Shown here in pieces: positions 17,913-27,333 of a DNA stretch of 64,000 nt; the first letter of the stretch is position 1; every line of letters begins with the position of its first letter. The notes under the pieces were generated by a model. It was given only the letters and a program-made list of their open reading frames with translations. It had not been told where the DNA came from and made no database searches. A program made the position numbers and the translations under genes. This stretch comes from Paenibacillus crassostreae (lineage in GTDB: Bacteria > Bacillota > Bacilli > Paenibacillales > Paenibacillaceae): positions 1,674,001 through 1,738,000 of the forward strand of contig NZ_CP017770.1 in assembly GCF_001857945.1 (NCBI RefSeq), in the 5' to 3' direction.

Positions 17913-18838
17913 TGTTCCAGCCCTCCTTTTGTAATCTCTAAGAATACATCTTCTAAGTTCGTCTGAGCTTCATGGAAGGATGTAACCGGGAATCCCCAAG
18001 AAATCATTTGTTGAAGTAAGCGAACTTGTTCTTCTTCTCCACCGCTGAAATGAACGTGCACACCCGTGTTATCACCAAGCACTCCACTTACATGGGGTTC
18101 ATCACGAAGACGATTAGCTAACTCTTCTTCTCTTTCCATCGTACGAATATGCAATATTTTCTTAACACGAAGGCGATTTTGAATATCGGATACTTTTCCT
18201 TGAGCAACCATTACTCCATGCTCTATAACACCGATCTGATCCACCATTTCGGCTAGTTCGGGTAAGATGTGTGAGGAAATAATAATTGTTTTCCCCATTA
18301 ATTTCAGTTCTTTTAATATTTCTCGCATCTCAATGCGTGCACGTGGATCAAGACCCGATGCTGGTTCATCAAGAATCAATACATCTGGATCATGTACTAG
18401 ACAACGAGCTAAGCATAGTCGTTGTTTCATCCCTCTGGAAAGACTATCTACATAGCTATCCTGCTTATCGCTTAAATTCACCAGATCTAGCAATTGCGGA
18501 ATGAGTTTTTCTCGTTCATTACGCGGAATATGATAACTTGCTCCATAGAAATGCAAATATTCCGTCGTCTTTAGCTGATCGTATACTCCAAAAAAGTCAG
18601 GCATATAACCGATTCTTTTCCGTACTTCCTTCGGATATTCTGTTACATCATAGCCATCAATCTTAGCCGTTCCAGATGTTGGAAGAGCTAGTGTTGCTAG
18701 AATGGACATCGTCGTTGACTTACCTGCACCATTCGGACCTACAAAACCGAAGACTGTCCCTTTAGAAATGGCGAGATTGATATCCTTCAACGCATCAAAA
18801 TTACCGTATCTCTTACTAAGATGTGAGATTTCTATCAT
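17909..18838 (-). CDS. ABC transporter ATP-binding protein
   Basis: A 309-residue ATPase of the CcmA/NatA class. Walker A is GPNGAGKST, the signature is LSRGMKQRLCLAR, Walker B is VLILDEPASGLDP, and a C-terminal regulatory extension (about 220-309) is present as in ABC-2 exporters. The ATG overlaps the stop of the preceding surface-protein gene, and its stop overlaps the permease start, so all three are translationally coupled. Confidence 0.95.
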   Translation of the reverse strand: MIEISHLSKRYGNFDALKDINLAISKGTVFGFVGPNGAGKSTTMSILATLALPTSGTAKIDGYDVTEYPKEVRKRIGYMPDFFGVYDQLKTTEYLHFYGASYHIPRNEREKLIPQLLDLVNLSDKQDSYVDSLSRGMKQRLCLARCLVHDPDVLILDEPASGLDPRARIEMREILKELKLMGKTIIISSHILPELAEMVDQIGVIEHGVMVAQGKVSDIQNRLRVKKILHIRTMEREEELANRLRDEPHVSGVLGDNTGVHVHFSGGEEEQVRLLQQMISWGFPVTSFHEAQTNLEDVFLEITKGGLEQ

Positions 18839-21273
18839 GGTTTCACCTTTCCTTTCAGTCTTAAATCCGGTAACGCAAATGAAGTTTCATTCTGGGCAGA
18901 TACCATCATTCTCAACATTGTTCCATTCATGACATATTGTTCTACATCCGTATTTATGGTGTAGCCACCACTTTTCCATTCTACAACTTCCCAATCCATC
19001 TTTTTCGCATTCCATATTTTGAATTCTGTATTTTGTCCAACACTCATTCCTCTAAGAGTTAATTCTTCATAGGCTGCACCCTGATCTAGCTGTGGTAGAG
19101 CATATTCAAATGAAATCGTCCCTTGCGACATATTGACCATTCCATTCGGATCTTGGTTCAAGAACCCAGCACTCACCTGCGACATCGTTGGTACAATATA
19201 ACCAAATGGAATATTTATCACATCATTTTGAATCAGCTCAACTGTTACAGGCTGTGCCCATAAATTCAATTGATTGCTGGAGATCGCTTTCCCTTCATGC
19301 GTATAAGTTGTCATTGGATCATCACTCCATGCAATAATGTATGAGCCTTTTGTATACCATGAAGTAGACGGTGCATATTGCATCAATAAATCTCGTTCAC
19401 GATTGAACTCATTATTATTACCGGTGTTCGTGTACGGATATAGAAGAGATCCAAGATTCCCTCCCATCATGTTCATACTTTTCCCTACTGTCGTTGCAAG
19501 AATCTCCGTTTTCTTGTTTTTACCAAGATCCCCTAACTCATATACTTTTCCGCCAATGACAAGTACAACTCGAGTTAGATCACTTGTTGTTTCATTCATA
19601 ATCTGTCCTTCAATATTCCCCTTATCGTTAAGGGATATCTCTACGTTCAAAGCCCCAACCTGTTGATTATCGCTCTGTTGTGTCCATAACTTTGCAAGTG
19701 ACCATTGTGGCATATTTAATAGATTCACTGCGGTCTCTTCACTTCCAACTTCTATAAAGCTACTATCCGCTTGATTACCACCAAATCCACTGTTATCACG
19801 TTGTAATCTCACATGTGTATTCTCAGGAAATTCAAGGGTATAATCTCCACTCCTAGGTGTAAAGAAAGCTGTAGCACTCGTCGTATTTGAACTACCACTA
19901 CCATTCAATTCAAGTATATTTATCGTATGAGCCAATTCTTTAGTCTTATCTGAGGAACCAACCATATACACTGTAGCGCTAGCGATAATAGCCATCAGCG
20001 GTATTATCCACCATGCCCACTCTCGTTTATCTACCTTTCTCAATACCAAATACAATACAGGTGCAACAACCACTAAGTATATCAATAACATCCAGACTAA
20101 CCCGCTAAAAGCAGGCATTTTGAGAGAAGGGAAGTAATTTAGAATATGTCCAAGATTACTTAATTGGTTCGTTGGAGACATCATCCCATTCTGATTAGTC
20201 GTTAGAGTGAGATCATCCTTTAATAGAAAAGACCACACTTTTGGATGTCCATTCCATGAAGCAATGGGTGCCATAGCTAGATCATATGCTGCATATAAGA
20301 CGTTACCTTGCTCAACTGGACGTGTCACAAATAGTGGCTTATCGTCAGTATGATATAAAACCTGACTACCTTCTAAAGGTTGTCCATTCGATAACGTAAA
20401 TCCATCATTTAAATTGAGAGGATTTTCTCCTAGCGATGCTAGTTGCGGAAGTTCCGATACCGAAAAGGTACCCTCATATTGAATAGGAGATAACTCTGCA
20501 AATGCTGAGGCTGTCTTGGGATATCCCGCTCCACCCGCGAGAACCAATGTTCCACCTGACTTTACCCAACCAGATATTCCATTGATCTGCAACTCACTTA
20601 GTGTATCTGATGAGAATCCGTTAATGACTATGACATCCAGGCTATCAAGTAACATCGGATCTTCTGGAATACTCGTCGGTTCCATAGATACAACATCGAG
20701 ATTATACCCATCACCTCGAAGTACGTTCATGAAATTCATCGTATCTGGATCATCAGATAATACGCCAATAATTGCACCATATCCAGGGTTTCCTTGGAGA
20801 TATGGCGTACCCGATTTAAAACCTATGTATTTCCCATTCTCAACGGAACCTTGATAGAATTTAATTTGATTATTATCCTTGGAATAGAACATTCCAGGGA
20901 TCGCAATAACAACTTCCTTAGGTGTGTTCTGAGGAAGTTCCACATGTTGAACATAGGATGCAGCGCCCGTATAATTATCTGTCGTCTCTATAACAATATC
21001 TCCTGAAATATCTTTATCACTTGTTAAAGTTATCTTTACAGGATTCCACTTACCATTCTTGACCTTTCCCTTATACCCATATTCCGTCTTGATCGTGATG
21101 GAAGGACCATCCGCATGAATAGCACTTGGAATGATATAAGCTTGAAGTAGAACCATTAGTGCCAAGATCGGCAGAATCAACTTTCTAATATAGCTGGTAT
21201 GAATAAACAAGATCCAACTTCCCCTCTCTCGAACTATTATTTTTCTATGAATAGATAACCCAATACTCCTCAT
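18835..21273 (-). CDS. Large exported membrane protein, first gene of the MoxR/VWA operon
   Basis: Up to 812 residues. A signal peptide/N-anchor (KLILPILALMVLLQAYIIPSAIHA) is followed by a beta-rich extracytoplasmic region, an amidotransferase-like Rossmann segment (about 170-260; VIVINGFSSDTLSE, GGTLVLAGGAGYP), two membrane helices around 395-455 and a second beta-rich region. Proteins like it recur beside ABC-2 exporters in Firmicutes, with no known activity. The ATG at 21273 gives an awkward 21-residue basic extension. TTG at 21210, with GAGAGGGG 12 nt upstream, gives a cleaner signal peptide and may be the true start. Confidence 0.75.
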   Translation of the reverse strand: MRSIGLSIHRKIIVRERGSWILFIHTSYIRKLILPILALMVLLQAYIIPSAIHADGPSITIKTEYGYKGKVKNGKWNPVKITLTSDKDISGDIVIETTDNYTGAASYVQHVELPQNTPKEVVIAIPGMFYSKDNNQIKFYQGSVENGKYIGFKSGTPYLQGNPGYGAIIGVLSDDPDTMNFMNVLRGDGYNLDVVSMEPTSIPEDPMLLDSLDVIVINGFSSDTLSELQINGISGWVKSGGTLVLAGGAGYPKTASAFAELSPIQYEGTFSVSELPQLASLGENPLNLNDGFTLSNGQPLEGSQVLYHTDDKPLFVTRPVEQGNVLYAAYDLAMAPIASWNGHPKVWSFLLKDDLTLTTNQNGMMSPTNQLSNLGHILNYFPSLKMPAFSGLVWMLLIYLVVVAPVLYLVLRKVDKREWAWWIIPLMAIIASATVYMVGSSDKTKELAHTINILELNGSGSSNTTSATAFFTPRSGDYTLEFPENTHVRLQRDNSGFGGNQADSSFIEVGSEETAVNLLNMPQWSLAKLWTQQSDNQQVGALNVEISLNDKGNIEGQIMNETTSDLTRVVLVIGGKVYELGDLGKNKKTEILATTVGKSMNMMGGNLGSLLYPYTNTGNNNEFNRERDLLMQYAPSTSWYTKGSYIIAWSDDPMTTYTHEGKAISSNQLNLWAQPVTVELIQNDVINIPFGYIVPTMSQVSAGFLNQDPNGMVNMSQGTISFEYALPQLDQGAAYEELTLRGMSVGQNTEFKIWNAKKMDWEVVEWKSGGYTINTDVEQYVMNGTMLRMMVSAQNETSFALPDLRLKGKVKP

Positions 21274-21372
21274 TATCTATTGACGTCATTAACGAGTAAA
21301 AAGTTTGCAACTATCTCCAACTAGAACAATCCTACAATTTCCTAGATGTTACATATATGTATATTAACACAA

Positions 21373-21398
21373 AGATCCCGCACTCATTGTGCAGGACC
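21373..21398 (-). terminator. Terminator downstream of purU
   Basis: On the minus strand GGTCCTGCAC-AATGA-GTGCGGGATC forms a 10-bp stem (two G-U pairs) followed by TTTGTGTT, about 28 nt after the purU stop. Confidence 0.7.
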
Positions 21399-21425
21399 TC
21401 TGTAAGTAAACCATTTTATACTCAA

Positions 21426-22358
21426 TTAATTAAATACAACCGTTTTGTTCTCATGTACTAAAATTCGGTCTTCAATATGCCATTTCACTGCCCTTGCTAA
21501 CACTACACGCTCAATCGTCCGACCTATTCTCTTCAACTCTCTGACATCATCACGATGACTTACGCGTTGTACATCCTGTTCAATAATCGGTCCACCATCA
21601 AGCTCTTCTGTCACGTAATGCGCCGTTGCTCCGATAATCTTCACACCACGCTGATAAGCCTGTGCATAAGGTTTACCACCAACAAACGCAGGCAAGAAAG
21701 AGTGGTGAATATTGATAATTCGATTTCGATAGCGTTGAATAAATGTTGGAGAGATAATCTGCATATACCGAGCCAGAATGATCACATCAATATCATCACC
21801 AATTACTTCTAATTGCCGTTGTTCCGCTTCTTTCTTCGTATCTGCTGTTACTGGAATCATGTGATATGGAATACCGAATGATTCTACATAGTCCTTCATA
21901 TCAGGATGATTGCTAATAACCATCGCAATCTCACCATCAAGGTCACCAGCCTGCCATTGCCAAAGCAATTCAACTAAGCAATGATCTTCTTTCGAAACAA
22001 AGATAGCCATTCTCTTCTTGCGGCTTACATTATGAATTTGCCAATTCATCGCAAATTTAGTAGCAACTTCTTGAAACTTTCCTTTCAATTCAACGAATTT
22101 CTGATCTAGATCAGAAAGGTCAAATTCAATACGCATGAAGAACATACCGCCTTCCGGATCCATGGTATATTGATCAGACTGAACAATATTGGCTCCGTGC
22201 TGGTGTAGAAAGTATGATACTGCTGCAACAATCCCCGGACCATCTGGACAGGAGATCAACATCCGTGCACGTTCTTTATAGGGATTCTCTGTTAAGGTTA
22301 AATTTTTATTGATATGAATATCCATTGGTTCTATAGACCTCACTCTCGTCATTTTCAA
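21426..22358 (-). CDS. purU: Formyltetrahydrofolate deformylase
   Basis: A 310-residue protein. An N-terminal ACT domain (about 30-110; LISCPDGPGIVAAVSYFL) is followed by a formyltransferase-fold catalytic domain with INIHHSFLPAFVGGKPYAQA and GATAHYVTEELDGGPIIEQ, including the conserved His and Asp. It hydrolyses 10-formyl-THF to formate and THF, balancing one-carbon pools and supplying formate for PurT. The length fits the family (about 280-300) plus a short N-terminal extension. The nfo gene ends just upstream, on the same strand, with 21 nt between. Confidence 0.95.
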   Translation of the reverse strand: MKMTRVRSIEPMDIHINKNLTLTENPYKERARMLISCPDGPGIVAAVSYFLHQHGANIVQSDQYTMDPEGGMFFMRIEFDLSDLDQKFVELKGKFQEVATKFAMNWQIHNVSRKKRMAIFVSKEDHCLVELLWQWQAGDLDGEIAMVISNHPDMKDYVESFGIPYHMIPVTADTKKEAEQRQLEVIGDDIDVIILARYMQIISPTFIQRYRNRIINIHHSFLPAFVGGKPYAQAYQRGVKIIGATAHYVTEELDGGPIIEQDVQRVSHRDDVRELKRIGRTIERVVLARAVKWHIEDRILVHENKTVVFN

Positions 22359-22379
22359 TATGTCATAACAAGCTATTGA

Positions 22380-23495
22380 TCAAGATATACGTCCTGCTAA
22401 CCAGGCAACAATCCGTTGGTTTACGCCTTCTTCACTTATATCAGAGAAAAGATTATCCTCCATAATCATGTCATAAAGGCGCTCTAGAGGCTCACGAGGA
22501 TCGGCTTTTTTAGCCTTTGCGTCATTCTTAAGCAAATTCCAAGTATCTAGAATAAACTCCCGGGAATTGATTTGTTTACTATCAAAGAAAGAACCAAGCT
22601 CATTGACTTCTTTCAGAAAAGTAGCACCAAATCTTTCTTCTACATTGCCTCTTAGCATAGCTATTTCAATCTCATACATTGGACGTTGTTTTTTAGCATC
22701 TTTACCGATCCATGGAGTCTCTAGTATAAAAGGCAACCCCTGTAATTTCTCATGATGAACCACGGAATTAATGGTATCGAATCCGATAAATCCACTTCCC
22801 ACAGGAGTATGACGGTCTTTACCTGCGCCTCGTGGATTCTTGCTATCATTTAAATGGATCACTCCAATGCGTGATAGCCCAATAATTCGATCGAATTCCT
22901 CTAGTACACCGTCTAAATCTCCAACAATGTCGTAACCGGCATCATGAATGTGGCATGTATCTACACAGATCGTAAGCCGTTCATTATGTTTCACTTTATC
23001 AATAATTTGGGCTAATTCCTCGAAGCTACGCCCAATTTCGGTTCCTTTACCAGCCATAGTCTCTAATGCAATATTCACACCTGTCTCATTCGTGCCATCC
23101 AGCACCTCATTCAATCCATCCGCAATACGTTGAATGCCATAATCAGCATCCATATCTGTATATGCTCCTGGATGTAATACAATATTCTTCACACCAATCG
23201 CATGAGTACGACGGATTTCTTCCTGTAGGAAGCTTACCCCAAGCTCATATGTATTAGGTTTGTAAGATCCTAAATTAACAATATAAGGTGCATGAACAAT
23301 AATTTCATCTACACCGTTCTTTAACATTTGTTCCTTGCCTTCTTCAAGATACATGGATTCAATCGGTTTACGGCGTGTATTCTGTGGTGCACCTGTATAT
23401 ATCATAAACGAACTAGAACCATATTGATTGGCTTCATTGGCAGCACTTAGTAGGCCCTTGTCCGAAAAAGACACATGAGATCCAATTTTCAACAT
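22380..23495 (-). CDS. nfo: Endonuclease IV with C-terminal extension
   Basis: A 371-residue TIM-barrel AP endonuclease. All metal ligands can be placed: H68, H108, E145, D179, H182, H214, D227, H229 and E259, in motifs [33 protein letters not shown] and [10 protein letters not shown]. It cuts 5' of abasic sites during base excision repair. The usual protein ends near residue 285-300; here about 80 further residues, rich in charged helices, follow (ending [14 protein letters not shown]). The extension has no recognised domain. Confidence 0.93.
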   Translation of the reverse strand: MLKIGSHVSFSDKGLLSAANEANQYGSSSFMIYTGAPQNTRRKPIESMYLEEGKEQMLKNGVDEIIVHAPYIVNLGSYKPNTYELGVSFLQEEIRRTHAIGVKNIVLHPGAYTDMDADYGIQRIADGLNEVLDGTNETGVNIALETMAGKGTEIGRSFEELAQIIDKVKHNERLTICVDTCHIHDAGYDIVGDLDGVLEEFDRIIGLSRIGVIHLNDSKNPRGAGKDRHTPVGSGFIGFDTINSVVHHEKLQGLPFILETPWIGKDAKKQRPMYEIEIAMLRGNVEERFGATFLKEVNELGSFFDSKQINSREFILDTWNLLKNDAKAKKADPREPLERLYDMIMEDNLFSDISEEGVNQRIVAWLAGRIS

Positions 23496-23621
23496 GTTGC
23501 ATCCCCCTTTTTTATCACGAATACCCTTTATTTTACCTGTTATAGCGAAATAAATCTAGAAATGCGCTATAATTCAAAATAACAGTAGAAAACGTGATAA
23601 ATATCATTGAGGTGAACATTT

Positions 23622-24092
23622 ATGAATACTCTAATAACGGTCAATTTATTAACGAGTAACAATCCGAACAGATGGTTTATGAACTCGATTGCTTTCTGGA
23701 CTGTGGTGATGTTGGGAGCCATGTGCATTGGGGGCTTCTTCATGTTCCGTAAGTTTCTAAAAGTTCTTCCGCAAGCAGATGGTAAGTCCAAGCTAGATTG
23801 GCAGAATTATTGGGTAGAACGAAGTCGTCCTCTGTGGACCGATGAATCGAAAGCACTTTTAGATACATTAGTTAGTCCAGTTCCCACAACATTTCGTGAT
23901 ATTGCTAAACACTCTATCGCAGCTGAGATTGGTAAGATTGCCGTTGAAAGTGAGGCATCTGAAGTCACAAGAGACCACTGTATCCGAGGATACATTGTCG
24001 CTACACCTAAACGAGATTATAAATTTTTAATCAAGTTTTTAACAAAAAATGAGATAGATTATAAACCTTACGAACATCTATTGAATAGATAA
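23622..24092 (+). CDS. DUF2621 family membrane-anchored protein
   Basis: A 156-residue protein with one N-terminal membrane helix (about 23-43) and a cytoplasmic domain rich in conserved acidic and basic residues (PLWTDESKALLDTLVSPVP; the end resembles the small PCP_red fold). It matches the DUF2621 family found in Bacillales (YneK-like), of unknown function. GAGGTGA precedes the ATG. It is transcribed divergently from nfo. Confidence 0.82.
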   Translation: MNTLITVNLLTSNNPNRWFMNSIAFWTVVMLGAMCIGGFFMFRKFLKVLPQADGKSKLDWQNYWVERSRPLWTDESKALLDTLVSPVPTTFRDIAKHSIAAEIGKIAVESEASEVTRDHCIRGYIVATPKRDYKFLIKFLTKNEIDYKPYEHLLNR

Positions 24093-24164
24093 AGGTCCAA
24101 AAAGCCTTCTGTATAAAGATCATATCGAAAAGTGGAATTATATGATGAAGAGGAGGCTTATCCC

Positions 24165-25064
24165 ATGAGGATTGCCATTTGTGGTGGGACGGGATTTATT
24201 GGAAAAGCATTGCAAAAACATTGGCTCAATGAAGGTCACCACCTGCTAATTATCACGCGGAGGATACCTTCTCAAGCTACCGCAGCGAAACAAGCTCAAA
24301 TAGAGTACATTACTTGGGAGCAATTAGATCATAGCCCTTTCTTACTAAAGAACTTAGATGCACTCGTAAACTTAGCAGGGGCCTCTCTCAGCCAAAGATG
24401 GACAACTAAGGCTAAGAAACGGATTATCGAATCACGTCTAAACACAGTCTCAGCAGTCAGCAAGCTAATCTCGCAAATGAAGAACAAACCTGCTGTCGTG
24501 ATTCAGGCTTCAGCCATAGCCATCTACGGAACGTCTACGAATGAAACATTCGAAGAAACTTCAATTACGCGTGTTATGGACTTCCCATCTGGTGTAGTTC
24601 AAGAATGGGAGAATGCCGCTGACACTATTCAAGGTGTTCGATTAGTGAAGCTTCGGGTGAGTGTTGTGCTTGGTCATGATGGTGGTGCTTATCCGCTAAT
24701 GAAGCTCCCTTTCATGCTGGGAGTGGGAGGGAGAATAGGTAGTGGTCAGCAATGGATGTCTTGGATTCATATTACAGATATGGTGAGATTAATTGATTTC
24801 TGCATCCACCATCAACACATCGATGGTCCTGTTAATGCCGCTACACCTTATCCTGTTACGAACGACCAATTCGGTAGAACTGTCGCAGCTATCTACAATC
24901 GTCCCTATTGGTTCCCCCTTCCGAGCTTTCTACTCAAAGCAGCTGTTGGGGAATTATCACTAATTCTTCTACAAGGACAACGAGTCCTTCCTAGCAAACC
25001 TATTAAGTATGGATTTGAATTTCATTATCCAGAGTTAAAGGCTGCTCTTCAAGACCTTAAGTGA
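24165..25064 (+). CDS. TIGR01777-family NAD(P)-dependent epimerase/oxidoreductase
   Basis: A 299-residue SDR-fold protein with GGTGFIG (7-13) and the family blocks LVNLAGASLSQRWTTKAKK and SWIHITDMVRLI. It matches YfhF/YfcH-type TIGR01777 proteins (about 300 aa), whose substrate is unknown. The ATG at 24165 is chosen because GAGGAGG stands 8 nt upstream; a GTG at 24132 would place that Shine-Dalgarno inside the gene. The 3' end overlaps the convergent FHA gene by 16 nt. Confidence 0.9.
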   Translation: MRIAICGGTGFIGKALQKHWLNEGHHLLIITRRIPSQATAAKQAQIEYITWEQLDHSPFLLKNLDALVNLAGASLSQRWTTKAKKRIIESRLNTVSAVSKLISQMKNKPAVVIQASAIAIYGTSTNETFEETSITRVMDFPSGVVQEWENAADTIQGVRLVKLRVSVVLGHDGGAYPLMKLPFMLGVGGRIGSGQQWMSWIHITDMVRLIDFCIHHQHIDGPVNAATPYPVTNDQFGRTVAAIYNRPYWFPLPSFLLKAAVGELSLILLQGQRVLPSKPIKYGFEFHYPELKAALQDLK

Positions 25065-26779
25065 TACGTATACTTTCCCTTAGCAATCGTAAATAGATCA
25101 CCATCGTGGAGTGGATATTCTTTATAACTAACCATTAACTCTTTGTTTAATAAGGTACCGTTCTTAGATCCCAGATCTTTAATGACCATCCCATTGATTC
25201 CCTTAGAGATCTCTACATGTGCTCTTGAAGTTCCTGGAGATTCCTCTACGAATTGGGCAACATCAGCTGATCTTCCTATAATAAAGTGAAGAATATCCAA
25301 CTCAATGCGACATACTGATAGGTCGCTCTGATTACCTTGTCCGATATCTCTACGCTCTAGGAATGGGCTCGGCGATTGAGATCTACCTTTATTATCTTGA
25401 GATATACTGTTCTCCGGCTTCAATAGAACAGTTGCATTAGCTCGAGGCGAGGATAACATTTCCGTTCTATGACTAAGCTGAGTATAATAATCACCTTCTT
25501 CATGAACATGTTCTTGTTCAATCCTAGATGGAACAAGATTTCTATTATTATTTTGTTGTATGCTATCATCTACAGGACTATCAGGGAATACCCATCTTTC
25601 ACGGGATGGTTCCAAAGAGCTATCCTTCGATGAACTTTTGGATACCCCCTTTGATGCACCACCAAAGTACCCTGTTAAGCGTTCTACCTGAAATGATGTT
25701 TTCTTACGAATGATACTAGAATCATCTAGTTCACCTGAATCAAACAAGGGTATAGATTCTGTTAAGGGCTCAGCACCATTCACTGGCATACGGAGTCGTC
25801 CCTTCCAACCCATCCAAGCCATCACTCCAAGTAAGGCGGTAATAGCTAAGCTTACGATCAGCATCGCCGTTCCAGGATGATCCATATAGAGAAATCGCCA
25901 GACCAAAGCGCAGCAAACCAAACATCCCAAAGCTACATAGGTTGCCATTGGTCCTTTCTCATGATTTTCATCCTCGATCATTAAATCATTGTCATGTTGA
26001 CTATCCATCTCAAATGAATCCAAAACAACCGGTATTGGATTGGATCTCACTTGCTTTTGTGGTGAGGATACAACTAAATCTGAATTCTGTCCTGACTGTA
26101 GCCCCGAATCAAAAGTGGATGCCTTATTATTATATTGATGTAAATTAGGTGGTTGAGTTCTACCTTCCTTTGGAAGAGACAGAGAATGTTCTCCAGTATT
26201 AGCTAATAAACTCTGAAGTAATCCATTCATACCAGACAATGTAAATCCCTCAGCACCAACATATTGAAGCAACATCTGAATCCCATTACCGTGTAATTCT
26301 GATACCGTGGTCATCAATCTTGTTATGATTTGACTGAGTGAAAACTGTAATGATTCATGATACTTCATGGTTGGTATAGGACAATAAGTTAGATACAACT
26401 TACCGACATGAAGTGGCCCCTCTACAAATATATAATTTTCTTGAAGAATATATTGTTCTGGATATAACATATAAGAGGTGCTGTCTTCCAAGGCATCCAC
26501 TAATTGAAGTAGCAAAACATAGAATTCCTCCATCGTTAACTTTTCACTTTTGAGTAGATGAGTAAGCATCTTTTTGTCTGTAATATCATAATGTAGACTC
26601 ACCATAAAATTCACTTCTTTTAATTGAAGAGGTAATAGATGCGGAATTTTTACAGAGGTGATCATGTTCGTCTGTACTCTGTTTAAATCAGTTGACATAA
26701 ATCCCTCAGCACTATTCATAATCATATAATTACCACCGTTGTGGATGAAATCCTGCGTTAATTCTAACAAATGATGCAC
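25049..26779 (-). CDS. DUF6382/FHA-domain protein at the end of the Tad pilus operon
   Basis: A 576-residue protein. An N-terminal DUF6382-like globular domain (about 1-180) is followed by a low-complexity linker, two membrane helices (about 275-315), a second linker rich in Ser/Pro, and a C-terminal FHA domain (about 490-576) with GRS, SRAHVEI and GSKNGT. FHA domains bind phosphothreonine. The link to the Tad genes upstream suggests phosphorylation-controlled pilus assembly. A GTG at 26779 or a TTG at 26770 (AAGGGGTG 6 nt upstream) may be the start. Confidence 0.82.
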   Translation of the reverse strand: MHHLLELTQDFIHNGGNYMIMNSAEGFMSTDLNRVQTNMITSVKIPHLLPLQLKEVNFMVSLHYDITDKKMLTHLLKSEKLTMEEFYVLLLQLVDALEDSTSYMLYPEQYILQENYIFVEGPLHVGKLYLTYCPIPTMKYHESLQFSLSQIITRLMTTVSELHGNGIQMLLQYVGAEGFTLSGMNGLLQSLLANTGEHSLSLPKEGRTQPPNLHQYNNKASTFDSGLQSGQNSDLVVSSPQKQVRSNPIPVVLDSFEMDSQHDNDLMIEDENHEKGPMATYVALGCLVCCALVWRFLYMDHPGTAMLIVSLAITALLGVMAWMGWKGRLRMPVNGAEPLTESIPLFDSGELDDSSIIRKKTSFQVERLTGYFGGASKGVSKSSSKDSSLEPSRERWVFPDSPVDDSIQQNNNRNLVPSRIEQEHVHEEGDYYTQLSHRTEMLSSPRANATVLLKPENSISQDNKGRSQSPSPFLERRDIGQGNQSDLSVCRIELDILHFIIGRSADVAQFVEESPGTSRAHVEISKGINGMVIKDLGSKNGTLLNKELMVSYKEYPLHDGDLFTIAKGKYTYHLRS

Positions 26780-26785
26780 CCCTTT

Positions 26786-27301
26786 CTAATTAGGAAAAGC
26801 GTATAGATAAGCACAGATAATACCCGGTAGAACGGCGAGCATAAATGGAAAACGAATTTGCTCCTTGCTCCAATTCTTTAATATCGCGATATCTTTGAAG
26901 AGAAAGAACCCGGCTATTCCACGCACTACTTCTCGTAGGCGGGAGAATGTCTCTCTTCTCCACAAGAGAATTGCAATTCCTATAGCGCCTGCAAATAGTA
27001 CAGAATACAATAAGGTCTGAATCGTGAACAATATACCAGTCCAAGCACCGATTCCACCGAAAAGTTTGACATCTCCCGCTCCTACAGCGCCCATCCAATA
27101 CATAATAAGGAGTATGATAAATCCAGTAATAAATCCTTTTCCAGCGAATAGTGCTCCACTCCAACCATTAACGATAATATGATAAATTAGTCCACATAAG
27201 ATAGCAGGGATCGTAAGCTTATTAGGAATCTTCATTGATTTAATATCCGTTATAAACGCTGATATCACGAGTAACGCACAACCAATATGTGCAACTTCCA
27301 T
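26786..27301 (-). CDS. A24-family prepilin peptidase (TadV/CpaA-like)
   Basis: A 171-residue polytopic protein. The aspartate motifs of type IV prepilin peptidases are present: FITDIKSMKIPNKLT near the N-terminus (first catalytic Asp) and GAVGAGDVKLFGGIGAW (GxGD). The short length without an N-methylase zinc domain is typical of Tad systems. It would cleave the Flp1 and TadE-like pseudopilins encoded upstream. AGGAG precedes the ATG. Confidence 0.92.
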   Translation of the reverse strand: MEVAHIGCALLVISAFITDIKSMKIPNKLTIPAILCGLIYHIIVNGWSGALFAGKGFITGFIILLIMYWMGAVGAGDVKLFGGIGAWTGILFTIQTLLYSVLFAGAIGIAILLWRRETFSRLREVVRGIAGFFLFKDIAILKNWSKEQIRFPFMLAVLPGIICAYLYAFPN

Positions 27302-27333
27302 GTTTAATCCTCATCTCCTAGTCTCGTATGTAT

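Noticed and set aside
26790..27164. A 124-codon frame overlapping the prepilin peptidase
   Set aside because: Out-of-frame shadow with Trp/Arg/Cys-rich, non-protein-like composition.
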